Origin: Cephalotus follicularis
Taxonomy: Eukaryota; Streptophyta; Magnoliopsida; Oxalidales; Cephalotaceae
Reading direction: 5' to 3'
NCBI GenBank assembly: GCA_001972305.1
Contig: BDDD01002136.1
Span: 198,617-262,616, forward strand
DNA length: 64,000 bases
Part shown: in pieces, positions 46,226-57,348 of the stretch
Numbering within the stretch: position 1 is the first letter of the stretch
How the letters are laid out: each line of letters starts with the position of its first letter
Program-made: the position numbers and the translations under genes
The notes under the pieces: generated by a model
Databases searched by the model: none
Seen by the model: only the letters and a program-made list of their open reading frames with translations
Told to the model about the DNA's origin: nothing

Positions 46226-46773
46226 TGTTGATGCAAAAATCCTTCCCTCAACAGTACCCCACATGTAAGGGCTTGATTTGTTTAAGGAAACGCTGGAATC
46301 TGTCCTAAAAAGGTCATTTCATGGTTGACGATCCCTGCACAATAAGAGCACAAAGGTTGAAGGTCCAGGAGGTTGTTCTCCCGGGGACACTCCGACGCTC
46401 AAGTTAGTAATTGCACAGAGAATACTAGGTTCTTTTGAGTGCTAAAGTGGCTGACTTGGTTGAAGTCGTTTGATTTTGTATTTATAAACCTCCAATGTAA
46501 CTGTTGAGCGTAGAAATGGGAGTTGATGGTTACCCCTAAGGAAAATGCCCGAGGAGCCCGAATTTGGTGACATTTTCCCTGATCTCCGCCGGATTTGGTG
46601 ACATTTTCCCTTTTGGACGTGGTACCGCGCACGTCTCTGGTCATGGGCTGGAAATGCCCGAGAACAATAGCGCTTGCATTCCCTGGCCACGTTCCCAGGC
46701 CTTGGAGTGACATTTGTCATCTTCTCCTGGGGACACGTGTCATTATGCTTAAAAAAAGAATTTTCCCATATCA
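46226..46773 (-). repeat. 5' LTR of the Tat-like element
   Basis: 548 bp, the partner of 39733-40289. A TATTTATAAACC box lies near 46480. A direct repeat of TTTGGTGACATTTTCCCT occurs at about 46562 and 46595. Confidence 0.88.
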
Positions 46774-47868
46774 GTAAGTAATGCTCATAAAATTAAAAAT
46801 AATTCAGATAAAACTGTTGCAAATCTTTTAATTCTTGGATTCACTGGACAAATAAAAGGTTGGTGGGATAATGTTCTCACTACACAACAACAAACAGAAA
46901 TTTTAGAAACTATTCAAGTCAATGAATTAAAAGAACCAATTCTTGATAGTAATAATGAAACAATTGATGATGCAGTATCAACATTAATTTACAATATTGC
47001 CAAATATTTCGTAGGAGATCCTACTTATTTAAAAGACAGAACATTTGACCAATCATCAAATTTAAGATGTAGAAAGTTACAAGATTTTTGATGGTACAGA
47101 GACACATTCATGACCAAAGTATTAACTAGGGAAGATGCAAATCAACCTTATTGAAAAGAAAAATTCATAACAGGATTATCAACATTATTTGCTGAAAAAA
47201 TTAAAAGTAAATATAGAGAAAAACATAAACGTGTTGTACCATATGAAACACTAACCTATGGAGACATTATAAGTACAATTACAAAAACCGGATTAGAAAT
47301 TTGCAATGATATTAAAATGAGTAAGCAAATTAAAAGAGATTCAAAAATTTATAAAAAAGAAATAGGTGACTTTTGCACACAATTTGGTTACGAACCATTT
47401 AAACCTCCACCTTCAAAATCATAGAATTTGCAAAGACATAGAAGAGACAAAAAAACATTACAATAAAAAACAATTTGAAAAACCAGAGTATTATAAAAAA
47501 AAATACAGTAGAAAGAAAACTTGACTTAAGACAAATGATTTCCAAAAGCCTGCCAATGATTTTCAGAAAACAAACACATTCACTTGTCACAATTGTGGAT
47601 AAATAGGACACACAGCAAAATATTGTAAAATTAAGAAACAAATTAAAAAATTAAATTTATCCAAAGATCATAAAAATCAATTATTCAAAATCATTGATAA
47701 CCAAAATCCTGAAGAAAGTGATTATTTTACAATATCTTTGACAAAAATTCAAGCCATAAAACACTCTTCTTCAGAATCTGAACCCGATTCTGACAATTCA
47801 AACATTAAAATCTGTAATTGCAATAATTGCATTATTGACACTACTTGTGATATAGCTCAAAATTAGCA
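46774..47868 (+). pseudogene. Pararetrovirus coat protein, continued, with zinc knuckle
   Basis: It resumes directly after the GTAAG duplication. Coat-protein landmarks: LLILGFTGQIKGWWDN, CRKLQDF, LTREDANQPY, FITGLSTLFAEKI and, near 47580, a CCHC knuckle (CHNCG then IGHTAKYC) with a stop inside it. About six stops and one or two frameshifts occur (47089, 47153, 47422, 47466, 47600). The region ends at 47868 after a cysteine-rich tail. Coat protein packages the viral genome; this copy cannot be made whole. No protease, RT or RNase H follows. Confidence 0.82.
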
Positions 47869-47957
47869 AATTAATCATCCATCACAGCATCATTGTTTGT
47901 TTACATCCCATTCAAAGATAATGTCATTCCAATTTCTGTATTCTCCTTGCAGCAACA

Positions 47958-49154
47958 ATGTCTTCAAAATCAAACAGTCCTTTCAAATTCAAACAATCTT
48001 ATTCCCAAAAAAGACAATTATCTCCAACCATCACAAACACTCCAACAGATAAAACCCTTATCTCATCTCCTAAATCATTAACTACCATTTATTCAGACAT
48101 TGTAAAAAGACAAAATACAACCATTTCCCAATCAGGCACTTCAAGAATCATTGCTACCCAAAACCCAGAAAGATCCTTTTATAGACACATTAAAAATCCA
48201 TACAGTCAATTTCTCTTCATTATTGAACCAGAATACCGAAAAAATTGCAAAACACCTCTAGACATAGCAAAAAGAGTATTTTCAAAAGGATGGAATTATT
48301 ACAATAACCATCCCCAAAAAACTCAAATATTTTATGAATTCATCGTAGTAGATACTGATTCCATCAAAATCAGCCCAAAATTCGATCCAAATAACCTAGA
48401 ATTAATCACCCATACCTCTGTATTCATTCAGAAAATTATAACCATTACTGAATGGGGACAACCTCCCCATCATTATAAACATTTTTCATCCTATTTTGAC
48501 ATTCCATTTTACAATTATTTTGATTACATTCAAGCCTGGCATCATGCATTTCTTTTCCAAAACATTGAAGATAGACATTCTTGGTTCTTCTGCTTCGATA
48601 AAACATTCAATGCAAAACAAATCATTCCTTATTGGTTCATGGATTGGTGGACCTTTTATGGCCCAAACCAAGACATTTTGCCTCCATATGTTGAAGAAGC
48701 ACTCTACACATTCGCAAACAATACTGAAGACAATCCATTCAGTCCAATAATGACATCATTTTTTATCCATTGCAAATTATCGTGGATAATGTATTGGGAT
48801 TACAATATTGAAGAAGCCCCAAGAACACTACCCACTCTTCATAGACAATCATGGACTAAGTGGTGGAATAAATATGACTTATCTAAATGCACCCCTGCAA
48901 CTATTTTACAATCATTAAAATCCAAACCATCAAAATCTCAAACAAAACAAGATCAACATTTAACTTTGAGAAAAAGCCAAATTCAAACAGCCATTGTATC
49001 ATCATCCAGCAAAAAAGAGCTCGAAGAACAAATCAAAAAACTATTGGCATACATCCCCGACGAAGATGACAATAAAGAATACATCACTTCTACAATAAAT
49101 CTCGGAGATGATGAAGATTTTATCCCAGTATCTCGCAGCAGAAAAGGAAAATAG
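47958..49154 (+). CDS. Pararetrovirus downstream ORF, 398 codons, intact
   Basis: An unbroken ORF starting MSSKSNSPFKFKQ. Its Lys/Asn/Gln-rich AT-biased composition matches the flanking viral sequence. The N-terminus is Ser/Thr/Lys-rich; the centre is aromatic-rich (HSWFFCFDKTF, WFMDWWTFYGPNQDILPPY, WIMYWDYNIEEAP); the C-terminus is a short Glu/Lys helix with an acidic tail. Position and style suit the second ORF of florendovirus-type endogenous pararetroviruses, whose role is unknown. It is the only undamaged viral reading frame here. A splice-acceptor-like TTCTCCTTGCAG lies immediately upstream (47942-47953). Confidence 0.75.
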   Translation: MSSKSNSPFKFKQSYSQKRQLSPTITNTPTDKTLISSPKSLTTIYSDIVKRQNTTISQSGTSRIIATQNPERSFYRHIKNPYSQFLFIIEPEYRKNCKTPLDIAKRVFSKGWNYYNNHPQKTQIFYEFIVVDTDSIKISPKFDPNNLELITHTSVFIQKIITITEWGQPPHHYKHFSSYFDIPFYNYFDYIQAWHHAFLFQNIEDRHSWFFCFDKTFNAKQIIPYWFMDWWTFYGPNQDILPPYVEEALYTFANNTEDNPFSPIMTSFFIHCKLSWIMYWDYNIEEAPRTLPTLHRQSWTKWWNKYDLSKCTPATILQSLKSKPSKSQTKQDQHLTLRKSQIQTAIVSSSSKKELEEQIKKLLAYIPDEDDNKEYITSTINLGDDEDFIPVSRSRKGK

Positions 49155-49337
49155 AAAGTTGAAAAAGATTGAACAAAACAAACCATTGAAGAATTGGTTT
49201 GCTATAGGATTAGACATCCAGTCGCCTATCGATTAGAATTGGTTTGCTATAGGTAGACCTATAGGTGCTCAACCAATCACCTACCATGAGTAACTTTATC
49301 AAAGGCATGAATCGACTGAAGGTCGACGCCTAACATG
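49155..49337 (+). other. End of pararetroviral sequence
   Basis: Non-coding, with a direct repeat of AATTGGTTTGCTATAGG (about 49191 and 49238). It ends at the Cop-B insertion. Confidence 0.4.
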
Positions 49338-51547
49338 ATGGAAACGGTAAAACTTCTTCGGAGCCAAAAACGGACTTAGGTGTAAAGGGTGCAAAACAAA
49401 ACTTAAAATTAATCATGGCAGTGGAAAGACACCCAAAACAAATCCATTTTGGCATAAACACAAGCCACAAAGATCATCACATCATCACAATAATTGAATA
49501 AGTGTCACCAATGGCATGCAAAGGTAACACACAAACATGGCAATAGGAGATGGAGATAAGGAGGTATACCAACAGTGCAGGCTCCTTCTTTCTCTGCCGT
49601 AACAAGCTTGGGAAGATACCCTCAAGATGATCCTCCTACTCCCTGGTGGTCTTGCTGTATGGACAGAAACTGCTCCAAGCCAGTAAGCAAGAAGCAAACT
49701 CACTATACTCACACACACTCTCTCTCAAAACTTAGACAGAGTAAATTGAGATTGACCAGAGAAGCCAAAATCAATCCACCCTAAATAAGTTACTTCCTTG
49801 GTGTTTATCAGTGAAGGAATACTCAAGTGCAGAGAGGCAACACCCTGTAAAATGTCCAACAAAAACTCTCTTTCTTTTCTAACCCCTATTCTGCAGATAA
49901 AGCTTCCACCAACCACATTACCCACTCTCCCATTCACACAAGATCATGATACTAACACCAAGGAAGCATGAAGCCATGATCCCCACGCATTCACATTGTG
50001 CATGGACGTGAGAAAATGGCTGAAGATGAGAGAGAAATCGTTCCCAAGTCGTGAGCCCACGAAGGCCACTCACAGTCACGTACTAAGCATCGATGCCTAT
50101 CCAAAAGCGTCGACGCTTATTGTCTAAGCCTCGACGCTTTTGCACAAAGCATTGACGCTTAGACATGGCATAAGCGTTGACGCTATTCCAAAAGGCGTCG
50201 ATGCTTTGAAGGCTGATTAAAAACACTTAGCGTCAACGCTTTGAAGGCTGATTAAAAACACTTTCACTTAAATTGAGTCCAACTCATTTCAGTGATCTAC
50301 ATATCCTTTCAAATATTGATTAAGTAAGATCAAACAAGTGTGTCACCACAAATTACAAAATCCACTTAACCGATATTTGATAAAAATACACCAAGACTTA
50401 ATATGTCCAACATATTAAAGAACTAATCATTATTGGGCAGGGACCCCATAGAATCTTGGTTAAAATAAGAGGTATTCATAAATTATTGAAATACCCCTAT
50501 GATTCGGTTTAGCCATTCTAAATGGTTCTAGACCAATTTAAATGCTCTCGGAATTATATCTAATATTATCCAGATGGAAAAAATAATCTAATTAATTTTC
50601 TCATAATTTATTACACACCACTTTAACCTAAGATTTTCTAAGTCGTCGGTTCATGTGTACTATAATCCCTTGTCGTACATGACCACGATTGAGGTCTAGG
50701 GTAAGGATACGTGTCAACTCTAGATAATACCTCAATACCTAAAATATCTGATTATTACTGGGACCTTTGAGAGATTCTCCGGAAATCTAATTTCCAATAT
50801 ACCTCAACCTTGGCCAAGGATTTCATAAGTCCAAAGTATAATCAGACCATAATAGGGTCGAGCACCTTCGCTCAGGTGTGACAATCCCTTATTGCGCACT
50901 CGCTTATATTCGTATAGATTCGATCATACCCAAAGATCACCCGATTGCCAGCCCTGAGAGCTGGGTAAGGTGGAGATCAAAGCATAACCGTCTCCATACA
51001 ATATAGAGCAGTCACTCAGGTTTAAGGATCAGACGAGTTTGAGAACTCGCTAAGTGACTAACACTTATATACAACCGCAACAAGTAGGAGTCATTACTGA
51101 CACAAGAATTGTGACTATCCATACAGTGTCACCTATGCGGGTCCTCTTCAGTGTACATGCTCCCAGCTCACCCGTATCTGCCCTCGTGTCCAACACAGAT
51201 GGTAGTGAGAGAATCCATCCTCCAATTCCATGAGCATGCAACATACGAGCAAGTCTATCCGGTTCACTAATGCCCACAAAGTGAACCGATGACTTGGAAC
51301 TAATTTTACATATGGAATAAGGTAGCCAATCTCACAGCCTTCATGCTAGGCATCCAACCTTATGTCAGAGCATAACTAGCGTAAGCAGGTAAATAATAAA
51401 CTACTTCAATTAATTGATAAAACACAAGTGATATTGCCATAACAAATTTGCGCATGTAATATATATAAGGAATAAGATCATTTATGTACATGGATCGATA
51501 CAATACGACATCCTATCTAATGGCTTGTCGAGTCATCTCACCTAACA
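49338..51547 (-). mobile_element. 3' LTR of Copia element Cop-B
   Basis: 2210 bp. It starts TGATGGAAACGGTAAAAC and ends CTCACCTAACA; on the minus strand the LTR begins TGTTAGGTGAG. It is preceded (in minus sense) by the purine tract GGTCAAGTGGGAGGT (51562-51548). It matches the right-hand LTR from 57349 and is clearly related to the Cop-A LTR. Small ORFs inside are not genes. Confidence 0.88.
50085..50240. repeat. TCGA-type motif cluster (Cop-B LTR)
   Basis: About eight units with the core (G/A)CGTCGACGCTT, AAGCATCGATGCC and decayed ATTGACGCT forms. In Cop-B the right half is usually GCTT rather than GTCTTT. Confidence 0.75.
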
Positions 51548-53130
51548 ACCTCCCACTTGACCCTCAAGCCATGAACTCCTATAGCCTAGACCCATCGTCC
51601 CACGATGATGCTCTAGAGCCTTGGTGCCCATTGCCTTGGTCAGTGGATCTGATGTGTTCTCCTCTGAGGAGACCCTCTCAAGCTGAATATCTCCCCTACA
51701 AATAATCTCCCAGATAAAATGATAGCGCCGCTCGATGTGTTTGGATCTCTGGTGAGACCGAGGTTCCTTGGCGCTTGCTACAGCCCCATTATTGTCACAG
51801 TATATAACAACTGGACTACTAATAGAAGGAACAACTCCTAGTTTAGTAATAAAGTTGCGCATCCATACACCCTCCTTGGCGGCGTCTGAGGCTACTATGT
51901 ACTCGGCTTCTGTGGTAGAATCTGCAATAGTCCCTTGCTTTGAACTGCACCAGCTCACAGCTCCACCATTAAGTACAAAGACGTACCCAGAGACAGATTT
52001 GTGATCATCCGGATCACTATCAAAATTGGAGTCTGTCAAGCCTTCCAATTTCAGCTCACTATCATTTCCATAGATCAAGAAGATATCCTGAGTCCTTCTA
52101 AGGTACTTCAGAATACCCTTTACCACTTCCCAGTGCTTCTAATCGGGATCAAACTGAAATCGACTTGCCATACCCAGGACAAGTGCGGCATCAGGCCTAG
52201 TACACAACATGGTGTACATGATCCACCCTACTGACGAATCATAAGGTATCTGACTCATGCGTGCTCTCTCTTCAGATGTCTGAGGAGACATCTTTCGAGA
52301 AAGATGAATTCCTCCGCCTATTGGCAATAGGCCTCTCTTGGAATTCTCCATGCTAAACCTTTTTAGCACCTTGCTGATGTACTAGCTTTGGGAAAGCCCA
52401 AGCAACCTATTGGATCTATCCCTGAAGATCCTGATACCTAGTATATAGGTGGCTTCTCCCAAATCATTCATGGAAAAGTTCTTAGTTATCCATATCTTTG
52501 CAGACCGTAACATCCCTACATCATTCCCAATGAGTAGGATGTCATCTACATATAGCACTAAGAAAGTGATACTAGGCCACTCTTGCTTTCGATAAACACA
52601 GGGCTCATCTATATTTTTGATGAAGTCAAAGGCTTTGATTGCTTTATCGAAACGTAGATTCCAGCTACGAGATGCTTGCTTTAGTCCATAGATCGACCGT
52701 TCGAGCTTGCACAGCATGTGTGGATGCTCAGAAGATGTAAACCCCTCGGGTTGGGCATATAAATGTCCTCTTCAAGACGCCCATTTAAGAATGTCGTCTT
52801 GACATCCATTTGCCATATCACATAATCATAATGAGCGACAATAGCAAACAAAATTCTAATGGATTTAAGCATGGTGATAGGTGAGAAAGTCTCAGCATAG
52901 TTGACTCCATGTCGTTGCCTATACCCTTTCGCCACTAATCGAGATTTATAAGTCTCGATTTTTTCATCTGCATTCATCTTCTTCTTGAAGATCCATTTGC
53001 AACCAATAGGCACTATGCCTTCAGGTTCTTCAACCAAATTCCAAACTTGGTTGGAACACATGGAATCCATTTCGGATTTCATGGCTCCTAGCCACGCTTT
53101 AGATTTAGTGCCCTGCACTGCCTCCTGATA
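51548..53130 (-). pseudogene. Cop-B reverse transcriptase and RNase H
   Basis: RT begins near 53130 (AVQGTKSKAWLGAMKSEMDS; WNLVEEPEGIVPIGCKWIFK; ETFSPI; QMDVKTTFLNG) and continues in 52717-52382 with the catalytic LYVDDILLIGND. A frameshift at about 52715-52745 and a stop at 52382 interrupt it. RNase H follows (52369-51542): GYVFVLNGGAVSWCSSKQ, TTEAEYIVASDAAKE, YCDNNGAVASAK and HIERRYHFI. This order, integrase before RT, defines Copia. All catalytic boxes look intact although the frame is broken. Confidence 0.92.
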
Positions 53131-54299
53131 GCTGGTAGGCTCATCATCTTCAATGACGTTGATCTCATCAGTACCATCAATGAGGAAACCATACCTCTCA
53201 GGTGCTAATGGGATCCTGTCTGATCTCCTCAAAGGAGCTCTGCCTAACTGAGAACGATTCTCAGCGTGAGATCCAATCTCAGCTATGTTTGTTGAAGGTC
53301 CAACCTCCAACTCCTCCATTTGCTGTGTGGTTTCTACCTGTGGCAACTCCTTGAGTTCCAATTGACTCCCACTGTTTCCTTCAAGAAGGTATTCCTTCTT
53401 TAGGAACACAACATTTCGCGAAACAAATATTCTTTGTTCGCTAGGGTGGTAGAAGTAGTATCCTTTAGTTTCTTTTGGATACCCCACAAACCTGCAACGG
53501 TCCGACCGCGCTTCCAGCTTATCTGTGTCAAGCCTCTTGACATAAGCCGGACAGCCCCAAACCTTTAAATGGCTCAGGTTGGGTTTCCTCCCTAACCATA
53601 CCTGGTATGGAGTAGAAGGTACAGATTTTGAAGGAATTTGATTCAAGATATAAGCAGCTGTATCTAGGGCATAACCCCATAAATAGGTAGGAAGGTCAGT
53701 AAAAGACATCATAGATCGAACCACGTCCAACAAGGTCCACTTCCTGCTTTTGGACACACCATTATGGTGTGGTGTTCCAGGAGGTGTCCACGGAGATAGA
53801 ATTTTGTTATCTCTAAGATAACCTAGGAATTCAGTTGACAGGTATTCACCACCTCGTCCGACCGAAGTATTTTAATAGATTTACTTGTCTGTTTTTCTAC
53901 TTCAAGTCTGAACTCCTTAAATTTCTCAAAAGATTCTGACTTGTGTTTCATCAGATACACATAACCAAACATAGATAAATCATCGGTAAAGGTTATGAAG
54001 TAGATATAACCTCTTGGAGCACTAACTAACATAGGACCACATACGTCAGTATGGACTAAGCCTAGTAAGTCCATTGCCCTTTCTCCTTGACCAGAGAAGG
54101 GAGATTTGATCATCTTTCCTAATAAACAGGATTCACAAGTTGGATAGGACTGTAAGTCCTGGATATCAAGAAGATCATCCTTAACCAACTGTGATAGTCT
54201 AGCATCACTAAGATGACCAAGTCTACAATGCCAAGTAAAAGTTTTATTTAGATCATTTTCTCTTTGTCTTTTCTTATTATTGCTTTGCTCAATGGACAA
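53131..54299 (-). pseudogene. Cop-B integrase
   Basis: The pre-integrase zinc domain (WHCRLGHLSDARLSQL, CESC) and catalytic HTDVCGPM lie in 54299-53823. A one-base deletion near 53855 (compare Cop-A LRSDRGGEY) shifts the frame just at the second catalytic Asp. The core resumes at 53757 (GVSERR-like part degraded to MSKSRKW), then YLWGYALDTAAYILNQIPSK and RCRFVGYPKETKGYYFY. Integrase would join cDNA to chromosomes. Confidence 0.9.
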
Positions 54300-55620
54300 T
54301 ATATTTGATTGTGAAGTATTTAAAACATATAATCCATTGTCGATAACACCATTACCAACATAAACATTGTTTGAATATATAAAACATCCAATGTCTCAGA
54401 ATCTAAGCTCCAAGCCCAAACTACATAAGTGAGAAACACTTATAATGTTCCGAACAATATTCATAACATAATAAAAGGATCCAATGTCAAAATAAAATTA
54501 TTACACTAACAAATATCATAAATTCGTAGCTTGAGCAATGATCCTAGATCCATTGCCAAGCCTCCAGTCCAGTTCTCCTGCTCCAAGCTTTCTAACCTTT
54601 CTTAGTTCCTACAATGAATTGCAAATGTTAGTTCCACATACAATATCTAATACCCATGAAGAACTACTATTCAAAGCTAGATTAAATTCAATCATGAACA
54701 TACCTGATGTACTCGTACCATGCGGGTTATCAGCAGAGACTCCAGCAACAGCAACACGACAATCCTTTTTCCAGTGCCCGATCTTACCACACTGGAAACA
54801 AGCACCTTCAGTAACTAACTTCTTCATCTGATCTTTGACAACATTCCCACTAGCTCCAAGCTTACCCTTCTTCTTCTTTTGCTTCTTCTTACCCTTGCCT
54901 TTTGTGTTGATAGGCATGAGCATGCCCTTCCCTTTAGACGAAGACGAGGCACTGCCCTTTCCTTGGACAGACCTAGAATAAGGAAGAAGTAGGGAATGGG
55001 TCTTTGACTTCCCAGAGTCAAAATCGGCCTCAGCTGTCCTCAGCATAGCTATCAGCTCAGATAGAGATACCTCTATCTTGTTCATGTGAAAGTTCACCAA
55101 GAACTGTGAGAACGACCTAGGAAGGGATGTCAAAATAAGATCCACATACAGATCATGGTCCATGACAAACCCTAATTGAGCCAGTTGCTCAATCATGTCT
55201 ATCATCTTCAATCCATGCTCATGGACTGAAGCTCCCTCTTGCATCTGCGCCTTGAAAAGTTTACGTGAGAGATTGAACCTTTGAGTCCTAGACTCAGCCC
55301 CATACATCTCCTGAAGGTGGAATAGTATAGCAGATAAGGTCTCAATCTTCTCATTTTGACGCTGAATCTCAAGTGTCATCCCAAGTAGGGCAAGACATCT
55401 AGCCTGCTTGTAATCCTCTAGCCACTTGGCTAGACGCCCACTCTCTTCAGGCGTAGGATTTTCACCTAGTGAAGGAGGCCCCCCAGTCATCACATACGCC
55501 ATTTTATTGGTCGTAAGGACGATCTTGAGGTTTCGATGTCAATCGTTGAAGTTTGGGCCCTCAAGTTTGTTTGTCTCAAGTATATGGGACATTGCATTTA
55601 ATAAAGCCATACTAGCAACC
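54300..55620 (-). pseudogene. Cop-B gag and protease
   Basis: Gag runs from about 55610 through 55502-54609 (297 codons open), with an intact knuckle CFQCGKIGHWKKDC, better preserved than in Cop-A. The protease active site reads WVLDIVCGTN where Cop-A has DTG, so the catalytic triplet is destroyed (DTG to DIV). Stops follow to 54300. Confidence 0.88.
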
Positions 55621-57348
55621 TAGATAAGGAAATATAAACATGAGTTAGCATTTATTCCAATTTTAATATATGACAACCATAACACTTGGTCTTTAGTATT
55701 TATGGTTCCTCTCACTATTCTAATCGTATCCCATACCCCCATATGGAACTCGAGAAGTCCAACTTCCTAGTGGGGATTGGAATCCATCGTAATAACATTA
55801 TGGCCTCAGCTAGGTTATGACAAACAATAATATATCCAATGGGTAGGCTATCTTGCTAATTTGTATCCAATACAAGATCCAATCATAAAATTTGGCCTTA
55901 GATTCAATATGGTCTCAGCTAGGGCATGACAAACCATAAGAATCTCGATAAGTCAAACACCCAAAATTTTCATTGGAATGCACTAGTTTTAACACCCACA
56001 CGTAGGCGTGTCCAAGTGCTAAAACATAGCCACCCTTTGCAGTGCCCAACACCGACGTTGAGATAGTATCCCAAAATTATCAGCCTCAGCTAGGGCATGA
56101 CAAACCAATAACCCAGGAATACTACTCAACGAAAATTGTGGAAGTCCACGGGGAACCACTCCATGGGTTCCTACGTTCAAACTTATTATTAAGTTGAGGG
56201 AATTTGCGGTCTCACATTTTAATTACCGAGCCATGAATTAATTCATTGGTTGTATTAGCCAATTCCAATTAATTACAGCTTAGCATGCATGACATGTATC
56301 TTATGCACCTTGGACATATTTCTAAAATATGTCAATGGATTGGCAGGGACATTATAAGTAGTGACTTGAGCCCAAAGTCACTACTAGGTCTTCCTAGGTG
56401 AATAAATTTATCTATTACAACAATCACCATGCATACATGTCCTTCAAAAGTCTTATACTCAATTTCTCCTTTCCTCCATCTCTCCTTGCATCTTCATTTA
56501 CAAAGGTGTACTTTACATTTTGAAAATAAAAATTACATTTAAAATTACAAGGAGAAATAACATAAGAAAGAAAAATAAATGGTGCACGCATGCACCTTAT
56601 TACAGACCATTAAAGATAATAAATAAATAAATAAATAAATCCACACAAGAAAAACCATAAACTAGGTCAATGTCCTTCTAGGCCATCCATTGTGCATAAG
56701 ACTTAAAATTATATCCAATATAATTTAACACAACAATAACAAATTCCATAAATAATAACCAATAACAAAATTTAATTTGAGGATTGTTAATTGGTCAAAC
56801 CCCCACTAAATCAAGCAATGATTTTAATTTTCTAAGTGCCATAATGCAAAAAACCAATTTTTTTTTTTAATTTAACTAAAGCGTCGACGTTTTCCCAGAA
56901 GGCGTCGACGCTTATGTCTTAGGTGCAAAACATATTAAAAACATGTGGGCGTCGGCGCTTCACTATGAAGTTGACGCTTACGAAAAACATAGAGATAAGC
57001 GTCGACGCTTAACCAAAAGCGTCGACGCTTAAACCTCCTGAACAGGTCCTGTAATTCGTAATTGCAGAATTCAAGAGTTTGAACTCAAGGATTTCACTAT
57101 ATCTTCCAATAGCAAACATTTGACTGCCTCAAACTACACTATGTAGGTTTTCAAAACATGTTCAAATCCAATTGTAACATAATCTCCAAGACAATATTAC
57201 AAAGAAATCCAATTTCATTTGAAGTTTTATTAAGGCACTTTGAAAATCAAGTTTAACCATAAAACACATCCTTAAATTAAAACTTATATCATTTCATCAT
57301 TCAAGGAAGCAATTCAACTATTGATGATGTGGGACGCTCTAATACAAC
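55621..57348 (-). other. Cop-B 5' leader and degenerate primer site
   Basis: About 1.7 kb. It includes three CTCAGCTAGG(G/T)(C/T)ATGACAAA copies (about 55803, 55914, 56085), an AATA microsatellite (56613-56640), a TCGA motif cluster (56878-57035) and a primer-site remnant GTTGTATTAGAGCG (minus, 57348-57335), mutated from TGGTATCAGAGCG. Confidence 0.7.
56878..57035. repeat. TCGA-type motif cluster (Cop-B leader)
   Basis: Six units such as AAGCGTCGACGTTTTCCC, AAGGCGTCGACGCTTATG and AAGCGTCGACGCTTA. AAGCGTCGACGCTT is a perfect 14-base palindrome and occurs twice (about 56998 and 57018). Confidence 0.8.

Larger units (their letters stand above)
39733..46773 (-). mobile_element. Tat-like Gypsy derivative without gag-pol, nested in the pararetrovirus
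   Basis: A 7041-bp element with target duplication GTAAG (39728-39732 and 46774-46778). LTRs are 39733-40289 and 46226-46773, both TGTTGATGCAAAAATCC...TTTTCCCATATCA. The primer site lies next to the right LTR and the purine tract next to the left LTR, so the element runs on the minus strand. Of gag only an N-terminal scrap remains, followed by a minisatellite. No protease, RT or integrase is seen. An additional ORF is encoded on the opposite (plus) strand near the 3' LTR, the known position of antisense additional ORFs in Tat elements. Confidence 0.88.
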
